This document shows, in pieces, positions 44,956 to 53,120 of a DNA stretch of 64,000 nucleotides (positions within the stretch are counted from its first letter, which is position 1; every line of letters begins with the position of its first letter). Made by a program: the position numbers and the translations under genes. The DNA is taken from the NCBI RefSeq assembly GCF_011045165.1, contig NZ_JAAKZI010000020.1, positions 1 to 64,000 of the forward strand, in the 5' to 3' direction. Under the pieces are notes generated by a model. It saw only the letters and a program-made list of their open reading frames with translations, was not told the origin of the DNA and searched no databases. Source of the DNA: Arthrobacter silviterrae (GTDB lineage Bacteria > Actinomycetota > Actinomycetes > Actinomycetales > Micrococcaceae).

Positions 44956-46495
44956 GGGCCGCCATGGGACCGAGCTGCAGGGCGGTCCCCATCGCGGTCC
45001 CGTTGCTGGGCGTTCCGTCCGCCATCGGGTGCCGGACCTCAAGGCGCACGTACGCCGCGAGCTGCGGCGTCGTCACCCAGGTGATGGTGCCCCGGCCGGC
45101 GGCGGGCAGGTTCTGCTGGAGGGTCTGGCCCTCGTCGGTGATGAAGCGGACCACGCCGTTGGGCACGCCGGAAACCGCCGCCGTCACCGTGACGGGGGAA
45201 TTCGCTGCAACGTCAAGCCGCTCCCCGATGCCGGCGCTCCGTCCGCCGGAGGACACCGTGAAATCGACCGATACATCGGCAGATTCGGCGATCCAGCTTC
45301 TGCCGTTGCGGATGCCCTCCAACAGGGCATCACGGGAGAGGGCTGCGGCATGGACAACGTTGTGCGGGAAGCCGATCACCTGGGGTGCGCTGTGGGCGTC
45401 GCTGTTGCCCATGGCCGGGAGCCAGCGGCCGCCGGAACGCACCGACTGGGCCAGCATGGAATCCCAGCTGTTGATGGCGTATTCGTCATCGGCGGTCCAC
45501 GGGCCGGTCCACACTTCGACGGCGTCGGCGTCGTCGTAGCCGAACTTCCAGCGGCAGGCAACGTAGGGGCAGAAGGGGTGGGCCGGTACCACGATCCCGC
45601 CCGAGGAACGGATGTGCTGCGCCTCCTGTTTGAAGCCCTTGTCCCGCGCCCGGTAACGCCAGTCGATCCAGTCGCCCGGCTCCAGCCCCAAGGCGAGGTA
45701 GTGTCCATTGCGCGTGGTGACTTCCTCGCCCGTGAGGATGAGCAGGTCATCCCCGGCAAGCGGTCCCCACGCCCCATGCGAGGCGGGCGTGTTGTGGTCG
45801 GTGCTGACCATGAAGTCCAGGCGGGCGGCCCGGGCCCCCGCCGCCACTTCATCGGGGGTGCGCTTGCCGTCGGAATAGACCGTGTGGAGGTGGGCGTCGC
45901 CGCGGTACCAGCCGGCTCCGCGCCCGGTAATCGCCTGGGCGGGGTACAGCGGGCGGTGGGGAGCGCCGTCGGGCCCGTAGTCCAGGGTGATGTTGACGGT
46001 GTAGTCCATGCCCTCCGCGGCGACCTGGTAGGGGCCCAGCACGATGTTCCAGGTGCCCCTGCCGACCGGGCCGGGGAGGTAGCCCGGCGTCGCTTCGGCG
46101 GCGCTGATGAAGAATTCACTGCGGAATCCCCCGGACCAGCCCCGGAAGCCCTTGCCGGCAAGTTTTGTGCCGTTTTCGTCGAAGATGCCGATGTCGCAGG
46201 CGTTGTTCAGCAGGCCCGAGGCAACGTGGGGCCTGCTGTACGTGTACTGCACACTGATCTTGTTGACACCGGCGGGCACGTCGAAGGGAAGGTAGACGAA
46301 GTCGGCGGCGCCGGTGTCCAAGTGCCCCGTGATCGTCTTGTTTTTGCTGGTTCCGGAGTCGGCGGCAGCGAACTGTACCGGAGCCAGCGTCAGGGCGGCG
46401 CCTGTCAGGGCTGCGGCCAGGAAACCGCGGCGGGAAGTTGAGTGGATGACATTGTCGGCCTCGTGGGCCTTGCATGGTGAATTCAGGGGCTTCAC
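44924..46495 (-). CDS. Tat-exported PHP-domain (CehA/McbA-type) metallohydrolase
   Basis: 523 aa. A twin-arginine signal (STSRRGFLAAALTGAALTLA) occupies about 20-45. Residues about 50-190 form a beta-rich domain. Residues about 205-400 are a PHP-type metal site: GDAHLHTVYSDGKRTPDEV, MVSTDHNTPASH, PAHPFCPY and GNSDAHS. A C-terminal beta domain of about 100 residues follows. Relatives hydrolyse phosphoesters or carbamates; the substrate here is unknown. The frame ends inside the convergent transporter gene. Confidence 0.85.
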   Translation of the reverse strand: MKPLNSPCKAHEADNVIHSTSRRGFLAAALTGAALTLAPVQFAAADSGTSKNKTITGHLDTGAADFVYLPFDVPAGVNKISVQYTYSRPHVASGLLNNACDIGIFDENGTKLAGKGFRGWSGGFRSEFFISAAEATPGYLPGPVGRGTWNIVLGPYQVAAEGMDYTVNITLDYGPDGAPHRPLYPAQAITGRGAGWYRGDAHLHTVYSDGKRTPDEVAAGARAARLDFMVSTDHNTPASHGAWGPLAGDDLLILTGEEVTTRNGHYLALGLEPGDWIDWRYRARDKGFKQEAQHIRSSGGIVVPAHPFCPYVACRWKFGYDDADAVEVWTGPWTADDEYAINSWDSMLAQSVRSGGRWLPAMGNSDAHSAPQVIGFPHNVVHAAALSRDALLEGIRNGRSWIAESADVSVDFTVSSGGRSAGIGERLDVAANSPVTVTAAVSGVPNGVVRFITDEGQTLQQNLPAAGRGTITWVTTPQLAAYVRLEVRHPMADGTPSNGTAMGTALQLGPMAALTNPIFLGAK

Positions 46496-46549
46496 GGTAG
46501 TGGGCGGGGGTTAAGGGAACTTGAAATCCGCCAAAACCGGAAATGAAAT

Positions 46550-46585
46550 CAACGCCCCCCGGCCGCGCGGCCGGGAGGCGTTGAC
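46550..46585 (-). terminator. GC-rich hairpin after the phosphatase gene
   Basis: AACGCC...CCCGGCCG pairs with CGGCCGGG...GGCGTT around a short GC centre, lying 17 nt beyond the stop of the minus-strand phosphoesterase and before the start of the next minus-strand gene. It separates the two transcripts. Confidence 0.65.
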
Positions 46586-46601
46586 AAAGCGGGTGCCGGG
46601 C

Positions 46602-48323
46602 TCAGCTGCCGGAGTCGGGACGCCCGTTGCCCCGGCCATTGCCGGTGTGCGTGATGGCCGCGACGGTGCCGTTCTGTTCGTTGAGCAGGACCAAGTCGCT
46701 GCGCTGGTGGTGGAAGTTGAACATGTTGGCCAGGGAGCCTGCGGTGGCGTCGGCTGACGCGTCGCCGATCTGCCCGGTGTGCCAGTTGTCCTCGATGAAG
46801 CGCAGGATCGAGGACTGGTTGCTCTCTGTGTGGTCCACGAAGTTCTTCTTCGCATAGGGGGAGATCACCAGCAGGGGCTGGCGCGGGCCCGGGCCGCAGC
46901 GGTCGGCATAGCCTCCGCCCATCGGGACGCCGGCGGCTGCTGCGTTTTGGCACCAGGCGGCGTCGTCGGCGGTGTTGGAGGAATTCTTCACGGTCGCGGC
47001 GACGTGGTCGTACCAGCCGTCCGAGTCGTCATAGGCAATGACCACGGCCGTGCTGTCCCAGTTCTTCGACTTTTGGATATTGTTCACGGTGGCGGTGATG
47101 AAGTTCTGCTCATCGAGCGGGTCCGAGTACGCGGCGTGCCCGTCCTGGGACATCCCGGCCTTCAGGAAGGACACGGCGGGCATGTTGTCCGTGTTGACCA
47201 CATGGTTGAAGGCGGTGAGGTCGTACTGGTGGTTTGCCTGGCCGTTGTGCCCGATCTCCGCCGGCGAGGCAGGTGCCAGGTGGTGCGGGTTGGCGGTGGA
47301 GGCGTAGTACTGGAAGGGCTCGTGGTGAGGGGAGTAGTCGGTCACTTTAGCGCCGGCTGCGTTGCCGTGGGAGGACAGGCACGACGCCGGGCTGCCCGCG
47401 GTTGAGGGGGTGGTTGGGGCAAACCCGCCCTGGAACCAGCCCCACGAGACGCCCTTGGCGTTGAGGAGGTCGCCAACGTTTTTCCCGGTCATGGCGGCCA
47501 GGTTGTTGGCACTGGCGTGGCTGTTGTTGGAGCAGTCGTCGTAGACGGGATCCGGGTCGTTGGTGACCGTTCCGATCCCGTTCGCGTCGGGCTGGCGGAC
47601 CGTGTAGCTTCCTGCCGCCGGGGTGGCCACGGGGGCGCCGGCGGCGGAGAACTCCTTGACGCCGTGGGTCTGGCCCGCGACCAGGTTCAATGCACCCGGT
47701 GTGGAGGGGCCAAGGGTGGTGCTGAAGTGGTTGTCGCTCATGGCGTAGTTCTGGGCGTAGTTCCAGATGCCGGTGACGGTGTTGCCGTCGTAATAGTCCA
47801 TGGTCAGGCCGGGGCGGCCGAACTGGTTCGCCCCGCAGCTGTCGCGGCTGGTGAATTGGACGAACTTGTCCATCAGCCCGGCGTTGTACGCCTTCTGTTC
47901 CGAGGTGTAGCCGTGGTCCTGGTCGCAGGTGACGGCCTGCATGGGGGAGAGCCGGGCCGGCTGGATGGAATTCGGGTTGTTGGGGGCCAGCAGCCCCGCA
48001 TTCGCCAGCGTGTTGATGCCCTTCGGCGTGTTCTTCGCCGCCGTGAACGCCGGTGCTGCGATTCCGCTGCCCTGCTGTGTTTCGCCCGGCGTGTTTGCGG
48101 CCTGCGGGTACGTCGCGAAGTAGTGGTCAAAGGAAACGTTCTCCTGGAAGATCACCACCACGTGCTTGATGGGCGTGGCGGTGCCGTGCGGGCTTTCGCC
48201 GGCAGTCCCCGGCGCGGCGCCTAGGCCCAGCAGGCTGGCTGCCAGCAGGGAAACCCCGGCCACGGCGGCCGTTGACGCCGCGGCCGCCCGTTTGCGGCTG
48301 GAAGGTTGTTTGAATTCAGGCAT
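46602..48323 (-). CDS. Secreted phosphoesterase (phospholipase C/acid phosphatase type)
   Basis: 573 aa from the ATG at 48323. The signal peptide is AAASTAAVAGVSLLAASLLGLG near 14-36. The phosphoesterase domain begins IKHVVVIFQENVSFDHYFATYP, the metal-site signature of the bacterial phospholipase C/acid phosphatase family, and continues to IAYDDSDGWYDH and LLVISPYAKKNFVDHTE. A short C-terminal tail follows. It is secreted and may scavenge phosphate from organic esters. Upstream sequence has a possible phosphate-control element. Confidence 0.87.
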   Translation of the reverse strand: MPEFKQPSSRKRAAAASTAAVAGVSLLAASLLGLGAAPGTAGESPHGTATPIKHVVVIFQENVSFDHYFATYPQAANTPGETQQGSGIAAPAFTAAKNTPKGINTLANAGLLAPNNPNSIQPARLSPMQAVTCDQDHGYTSEQKAYNAGLMDKFVQFTSRDSCGANQFGRPGLTMDYYDGNTVTGIWNYAQNYAMSDNHFSTTLGPSTPGALNLVAGQTHGVKEFSAAGAPVATPAAGSYTVRQPDANGIGTVTNDPDPVYDDCSNNSHASANNLAAMTGKNVGDLLNAKGVSWGWFQGGFAPTTPSTAGSPASCLSSHGNAAGAKVTDYSPHHEPFQYYASTANPHHLAPASPAEIGHNGQANHQYDLTAFNHVVNTDNMPAVSFLKAGMSQDGHAAYSDPLDEQNFITATVNNIQKSKNWDSTAVVIAYDDSDGWYDHVAATVKNSSNTADDAAWCQNAAAAGVPMGGGYADRCGPGPRQPLLVISPYAKKNFVDHTESNQSSILRFIEDNWHTGQIGDASADATAGSLANMFNFHHQRSDLVLLNEQNGTVAAITHTGNGRGNGRPDSGS

Positions 48324-48377
48324 GGAATGGTCCAATCGTTGCCGATCTGGTGCCGGTAAGGAATGCCGGCCTTTGAC

Positions 48378-48451
48378 TGCACGGGAGCCCAAAACACTCC
48401 AATATCCCGTGCACGGCAACACTAGGTCCCCACCATGAATTCGGGGTGAAC
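48378..48451. promoter_or_regulatory. Dyad and possible PHO box before the phosphoesterase
   Basis: TGCACGGGA (48378-48386) and TCCCGTGCA (48405-48413) form a perfect 9-base dyad. Further upstream, the minus strand reads GTTCACC (48451-48445), followed 11 nt later by a degenerate copy, resembling the direct-repeat unit bound by PhoP in actinobacteria. Regulation by phosphate is inferred and weak. Confidence 0.3.
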
Positions 48452-48539
48452 CCGGGGTTTCAGGGAGCGGAACCTTCACTGCGGTTCGGCCGCGCAGGGC
48501 GGCACGCAGCCTGCCCCGGGCCGCCGAAGTCCGCCGTGG

Positions 48540-48818
48540 CTAGGGTTCCTTGGTCAGGACTTCGAACTCTTCGACCCCCAGGACCTCCATGTGCTGCCCC
48601 GCCGTGGTCTCCGTGCGAATCTTCTCCACGGCCTGCTCGCTGCCGGCGAGTGCGGCCTCGTCATCCCAGAGGGTCACGGACAGGGACTTGCCGTCCTTGC
48701 CCAGCAGGTAGTAAATCCCCTTGCAGCCGGCCAGGCCAAGCACCTGGCTGACGGTGGCAGCTGACGGTGCTCCGGTGCTTCCGGGGCCTGGACGGTAGGT
48801 GCTGACTCTTGCGAACAT
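48540..48818 (-). CDS. Small ABM-like (dimeric alpha/beta barrel) protein
   Basis: 92 aa from the ATG at 48818, directly behind GGAGGA. The pattern MFARVSTY at the N-terminus, GCKGIYYLLGKDGKSLSVTLWDDEAAL in the middle (here cut across two strands) and VEEFEVL at the end matches small antibiotic-biosynthesis-monooxygenase-like proteins. No specific reaction can be named. It is divergent from the amidase remnant. Confidence 0.6.
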   Translation of the reverse strand: MFARVSTYRPGPGSTGAPSAATVSQVLGLAGCKGIYYLLGKDGKSLSVTLWDDEAALAGSEQAVEKIRTETTAGQHMEVLGVEEFEVLTKEP

Positions 48819-48923
48819 CGATTCCTCCACTGTTGCGGCGACGTGTTCCCAGCCTCCCGTGCCCGAAACGCCGTCGGGCCGCAGGGCTGCTCCCACGGGG
48901 CGTGTGCCCCTCCAACAAGTTAG

Positions 48924-49490
48924 GGTCCAAACGCGTCCGGGCGGGCCATCGCCGAGATGGAGCCCCTGTACCAGCGCTACGATGCCTTTGTCACCATTTG
49001 TTCGGGAGAGGCCCCGACATTCCGCGCACACGACTCCCGCGCATTCTGGCGGCGGGCCAACCACTTCACGGCGGCGAACGTCACGGGCCAGCCTGTGCTG
49101 GCCCTGCCCAGCGGCTTTGGCCCGTCCGGATTGCCGCTGGGCATGCAGCTGCTGGGGCGGCCGTTTGGGGAAGCCGTGATTTTGCGGATCGGCCACGCAT
49201 ACCAAAGGGCCACGGAGTGGCACCTGCGGCACCCCGCACTGGTTCCCCATGCATCGGCCCCACCCGTCGAAGAACCGGAAACCCTCACGGAACCGCACGG
49301 GGAGGCGGTGACGGCCCTGCGTGCCGAATGCCTGGCGGCGGCCGGACGGGCGGGCCTGGACTTGGACAGGCGGATGCTTGCCCAATTGCTCGACGGGGCG
49401 CCGTACGCCCTCGCCATGGCCGATCGCATGCCACGGGACCACGGCTACGCCGAAGCGCCGGCCAATGTTCTCACCCTGCAGTCCCCATGA
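48924..49490 (+). pseudogene. Amidase, C-terminal remnant
   Basis: The frame encodes only the last third of an amidase-signature enzyme: EMEPLYQRYDAFVTICSGEA, RANHFTAANVTGQPVLALP, GLPLGMQLLGRPFGEAVILR and a C-terminal tail typical of amidase relatives. The Ser-Ser-Lys catalytic region, normally about 250 residues earlier, is absent, and a stop (48921) precedes the fragment. It ends in ATGA with a possible start of the next gene. An open frame remains, so a short protein could still be made. Confidence 0.7.
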
Positions 49491-49588
49491 CTGCCACCCT
49501 GTACAGCGTCAACTCCCCGGACCTGCCGCAGCCACCGGCGTGGCAGTCCGCCGGCCCCAAATTCTTCACTCCCAGCGAAAGGCAGTCC

Positions 49589-49999
49589 ATGTCAGTCACC
49601 CTCGCCCAGGCCAACCAGGCCAACCAGGCCATTGCAGCCGCCATTGGGAAGGCGCACGTCCTGGGCATCAACATCAGCGTCTCCGTATGTGACCCAGGGG
49701 GCAGGCTGGTGGCCTTCGCCCGGATGGACGGCAGCCATTGGGGCGCCGGCTACGGCTCACAGGGCAAGGCAGTCGCCTCCGCCGGGTTCGCCAGGCCCAG
49801 CGGTCTGTTGGCTGAGCGGGCGGCGGCGCCCATCATGAGGGGCATCGCCCAGGCCGAGGGCGGGCACATGTTTTATGCCAAGGGAGCGGTGCCAATCTTC
49901 ATCGATGGCGCACTGGCAGGGGCATGCGGCGTGGGCGGCGGCACCGGCGAGCAGGACGAGGAATGTGCCGTTGCCGGGTCAACTGCCGTGCTGGGGTGA
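49589..49999 (+). CDS. GlcG/HbpS-family protein
   Basis: 136 aa from the ATG at 49589, which has GAAAGG before it and matches the usual family start (SVTLAQA). GINISVSVCDPGGRLVAFAR, YAKGAVPIFIDGALAGACGVGGGTGEQDEECA and the glycine-rich core are typical. Members bind heme or small cofactors; the role here is unknown. An ATG at 49487 overlaps the amidase stop and would add 34 residues. Confidence 0.8.
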   Translation: MSVTLAQANQANQAIAAAIGKAHVLGINISVSVCDPGGRLVAFARMDGSHWGAGYGSQGKAVASAGFARPSGLLAERAAAPIMRGIAQAEGGHMFYAKGAVPIFIDGALAGACGVGGGTGEQDEECAVAGSTAVLG

Positions 50000-50036
50000 A
50001 GCACCCGGTCCAGCCATCCAGAAGAAGGATTAGCCC

Positions 50037-50636
50037 ATGATTTACGAATTCCGCTCCTACCAGGTGGAGCCGGAAAATGTCCCTGAGTTTGAGCGGCGGT
50101 TCGGGCAGGCCTACCCCGACAGGGATGCCTTCTCGCCCCTGGCCGGATTTTGGCACACCACGGACGGGCCGTGCAGCGAAGTGGTTCACGTGTGGCCGTA
50201 CCGAGACCTGGCGGAACGCACCCGCCTTCGGGCCCTCGCGGCCCAGCACCCCAACTGGCCGCCGGCCACCGGCAGCTTCGTCAACCGGATGATGGTTGAA
50301 CTGGTCCTTCCGTTCGATTTTGTCCAGGGTCCGCAGCCTGGCAGCCCAGGGCCGTTCTATGAGATCAGGTACGACTACTTCAAGGTCTGCGAGCTGCGTG
50401 CCGCAGGGGAGGCCTGGTCCCGTGCGATCCAGGAGCGCAGCCTGACGGAGCCCCTGGTGGTTGCCGGCCGCCTGGAGTTCGGCCAGAGCAACGGGATTGT
50501 CCAAATATGGGCACGTCCGCAAGCTGGCGCGGGCCCCATGGAAGGGTCCAACCCCACCGGCGCCCATGATGGTCCGGCGCCGACGTCCACCGTGACCAAG
50601 CAGCTGGCCCCTGCGGCCTTCTCACCCCTGCAATAG
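50037..50636 (+). CDS. NIPSNAP-family protein
   Basis: 199 aa. Two ferredoxin-like modules are visible: MIYEFRSYQVEPENVPEFER with WHTTDGPCSEVVHVWPYRDLAER, then YEIRYDYFKV with an RSLTEPLVVAGRLEF segment. The first module is a clear NIPSNAP domain. Bacterial members are often near aromatic or amide catabolic genes, but function is unknown. The start is behind AGAAGGA. Confidence 0.8.
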   Translation: MIYEFRSYQVEPENVPEFERRFGQAYPDRDAFSPLAGFWHTTDGPCSEVVHVWPYRDLAERTRLRALAAQHPNWPPATGSFVNRMMVELVLPFDFVQGPQPGSPGPFYEIRYDYFKVCELRAAGEAWSRAIQERSLTEPLVVAGRLEFGQSNGIVQIWARPQAGAGPMEGSNPTGAHDGPAPTSTVTKQLAPAAFSPLQ

Positions 50637-50672
50637 CACGCCGCGCCGGGCTACGGGGCAAGGCCCCACAGC

Positions 50673-51158
50673 TCAGGACGACGGCGGCGTGCCCGGGGCC
50701 TCATACAACCGGGAGACCACCTCGGCAACACAGCCGGGCTTCTTCGCCTCCCCGTTGAATTCCTGTTCGACGGTGACCTGGACGGTTGACTGTGCCCAGT
50801 TTTCCTGGCGGTCAAGGTCCACCAGTTTGATCCGGCCGCGCACCCGCGAACCGGCCAGGACCGGAGCCGGGTAGCGGACCTTGTTGGAGCCGTAGTTCAC
50901 GCCCATGGACAACCCGTCCACCCGGTAGGTGTCGAACATGAACCCGGACACCAGGGAAAGGGTCAGGTAGCCGTGCACCAGCGTGGTGCCGAACGGCCCC
51001 GCTGCCGCCCTTTCCGTGTCGACATGGATCCACTGGTGGTCGTTGGTTACGTCAGCGAAGGCATTGATGTCCGCCTGGGTGATGGTGCGCCATTCCGTGA
51101 CGCCAATTTCCTCACCCACGTGCCTGGCGAAGTCGTCTATGCCGTTGAAGGTCCTCAT
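50673..51158 (-). CDS. MaoC-like (R)-enoyl-CoA hydratase
   Basis: 161 aa hot-dog fold. The hydratase motif is DVTNDHQWIHVDTERA, with the catalytic Asp/His pair, followed by PFGTTLVHGYLTLSL. It probably hydrates enoyl thioesters. The start overlaps the SDR stop (ATGA), so the two are co-translated and may form a reductase/hydratase pair. Confidence 0.88.
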   Translation of the reverse strand: MRTFNGIDDFARHVGEEIGVTEWRTITQADINAFADVTNDHQWIHVDTERAAAGPFGTTLVHGYLTLSLVSGFMFDTYRVDGLSMGVNYGSNKVRYPAPVLAGSRVRGRIKLVDLDRQENWAQSTVQVTVEQEFNGEAKKPGCVAEVVSRLYEAPGTPPSS

Positions 51159-51913
51159 GCCTTGGGCCCGCCAGCCACATACAGCACTTGGCCGGAGACA
51201 AAACCGGCATTCTCGGACGCGAAGAAGGACACGGCGTTGGCAATGTCCGCGGGCTTGCCAGTGCGGCGCACCGGGATGGCTGCGGCGGCCTTGGCCGTGA
51301 ATTCCTCGAAGGTGATTCCCATCCGCTGCGCCGTGGAGGCCGTCATCTCGGTTTCGATGAAGCCCGGGGCGATCGCGTTGGCAGTCACACCGAAGGGCCC
51401 AAGTTCCAGGGCCAGGGTCTTGGTGAACCCCTGGAGGCCTGCCTTCGCCGCGGAGTAGTTGGCCTGGCCGCGGTTGCCCAGCGCCGAGGTGCTTGAGAGG
51501 TTGATGATGCGGCCCCATTTTGCCTCGACCATGTGCTTTTGGGCCGCGCGGGAAACCAGGAAGGAGCCGCGCAGGTGCACGTTCATGACCAGGTCCCAGT
51601 CGGTGACGGACATCTTGAAGAGCAGGTTGTCGCGGATGATGCCGGCGTTGTTGACCACCACCACCGGCGCACCCAGCTCGCTGGCGGTCCGGGCGACGGC
51701 GGCGTCCACGGCGGCTTCGTCGGAGATGTCTGCCACGATCCCGATGGCCCGGTGCCCGGCCGCCGTCAACTCGGTGGTGAGGGCGTCCAGTCCCTTTTGG
51801 TCGAGGTCGATTGCGGCAACCTGGAAACCGTCGGAGGCCAGGCGCCGGGCAATGTCGGCGCCGATCCCGCGTCCTGCACCCGTGATGATGGCCGTGCGCT
51901 GCTGTTCAGTCAT
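51155..51913 (-). CDS. Short-chain 3-oxoacyl reductase (FabG-like)
   Basis: 252 aa SDR. The NAD(P) motif is TGAGRGIG near residues 11-18. NNAGI follows, the catalytic Ser is in INLSSTSALG, and Tyr and Lys in YSAAKAGLQGF. The C-terminal segment PADIANAVSFFASENAGFVSGQV is typical of FabG/PhaB. Coupled to maoC, it fits 3-oxoacyl-CoA reduction; use in fatty-acid synthesis cannot be excluded. Confidence 0.88.
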   Translation of the reverse strand: MTEQQRTAIITGAGRGIGADIARRLASDGFQVAAIDLDQKGLDALTTELTAAGHRAIGIVADISDEAAVDAAVARTASELGAPVVVVNNAGIIRDNLLFKMSVTDWDLVMNVHLRGSFLVSRAAQKHMVEAKWGRIINLSSTSALGNRGQANYSAAKAGLQGFTKTLALELGPFGVTANAIAPGFIETEMTASTAQRMGITFEEFTAKAAAAIPVRRTGKPADIANAVSFFASENAGFVSGQVLYVAGGPKA

Positions 51914-51950
51914 GTAGAAACCCGATTCCCTTGTCTGCTGTGACGCTGTT

Positions 51951-52610
51951 TTAACGGTAGGTGATCCACGAATGTGGAAGGTGGGCGTGGTCGTTGAATG
52001 TCACCATTGTCTGCCCCGATGAACCGGAGACAATCTTGGTAACGCCGGAATTGACCGTGACCCGGTTGAGCGCCAGCCATTGCGGGAATCCGCCGTCGAG
52101 GAGCCGGGCGGCTGCCCAGGCGATGGCGCCGGAGCTGGAGACAACCAGCGCGCTCTGCCCCGATGCGAGCCCGTCAAGTGCGCTGATGAGTGCCGCGTCG
52201 ACGCGGCTGGTGAAGGCGGAGTACGTCTCACGGTAGTCGCCGTCGTGCTCACCGGAGGCCCAGCGGGCGGAAGCCTTCTCGAGCAGCCGTTGGAAGGCGC
52301 GCGAGTCAGTCCGGGCCTGCGGATCGTCCGCGGGGCAGGCACCGATCAGCTCGGTGGCGTTGAATTCGTCCCAGCGCGGGTCAACGCAGGCCGGGGTGGT
52401 CCAGCCGGCTGCTTCGAGGATCCCTTGTGCCGTTTGGCGCTGCCGCAGCATGGCGCCGGTGACAATGCGCACCGGGGAGGCGCCTGCCTGCATGAGAGCG
52501 CTTCCGAGGGCCTGGCTCTGTTCCCTGCCGCGCGGCGACAGGCGGTCATAGTCTTCGGTGCCGAAGGAAGCCTGTCCGTGCCGGACCAAGTAGAGAACGC
52601 TCACATGCAT
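51951..52610 (-). CDS. Histidine phosphatase family protein
   Basis: 219 aa phosphoglycerate-mutase-like phosphatase. The active-site motif YLVRHGQASFG lies at the N-terminus, TGAMLRQRQTA supplies the second Arg, and LVVSSSGAIAWAAA replaces the common H-G pair with S-G at the second site. That substitution may lower or alter activity. The substrate is unknown. Confidence 0.8.
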   Translation of the reverse strand: MHVSVLYLVRHGQASFGTEDYDRLSPRGREQSQALGSALMQAGASPVRIVTGAMLRQRQTAQGILEAAGWTTPACVDPRWDEFNATELIGACPADDPQARTDSRAFQRLLEKASARWASGEHDGDYRETYSAFTSRVDAALISALDGLASGQSALVVSSSGAIAWAAARLLDGGFPQWLALNRVTVNSGVTKIVSGSSGQTMVTFNDHAHLPHSWITYR

Positions 52611-52703
52611 GACCCTAACCAACAGCGGGTCCCGGAGATACCCTCTCGCCCCTATCGGGGTGAAACGGAGGGGCAATCCCTGTTGCCCAATCCGGCAGCC
52701 GAA

Positions 52704-53120
52704 CTATTCCCCGGCAGCCTCGGCCGAAACCAGGGGGTCGGGCCCGCGAGGGGGCAAGGGGCCGGCAGCTTCCACCGGGAATTGGTTCCGCACCCAGTAT
52801 TCGTAACCGCCGATCATTTCGCGGACGTCCAGGCCCGCGGCGATCAGCCGGCGTGCCGTGTGGGTTGCCCCGTTGCAGCCGGGGCCCCAACCGTAGACAA
52901 TGTAGCGCCGCTCCCGGGGCAGCAAGGCAAGTGCCTCCTCGAGACCCGCCACGGGCAGGTGCAGAGCACCTGCCACGTGGCCGTGGTCCCAGGAAAGCTG
53001 TTTGCGGGTGTCGACGATGACGGCGGCCCCGCCGGCCTGTGCTGCGGCGGCGGCGACCACGTCAATTTCGTAGGCCAGCCTTGCATCGACGAAGGCGAGC
53101 AGCTCACTTTGGGTCACCAT
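52704..53120 (-). CDS. Single-domain rhodanese-like protein
   Basis: 138 aa. VIVDTRKQLSWDHGHVAGALHLP and the active-site loop YGWGPGCNGATHTA with Cys82 are visible, so a persulfide carrier or sulfurtransferase is possible. It overlaps the deacylase end by 7 nt. Its location in the D-amino-acid cluster might reflect handling of sulfur amino acids (speculative). Confidence 0.82.
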   Translation of the reverse strand: MVTQSELLAFVDARLAYEIDVVAAAAAQAGGAAVIVDTRKQLSWDHGHVAGALHLPVAGLEEALALLPRERRYIVYGWGPGCNGATHTARRLIAAGLDVREMIGGYEYWVRNQFPVEAAGPLPPRGPDPLVSAEAAGE

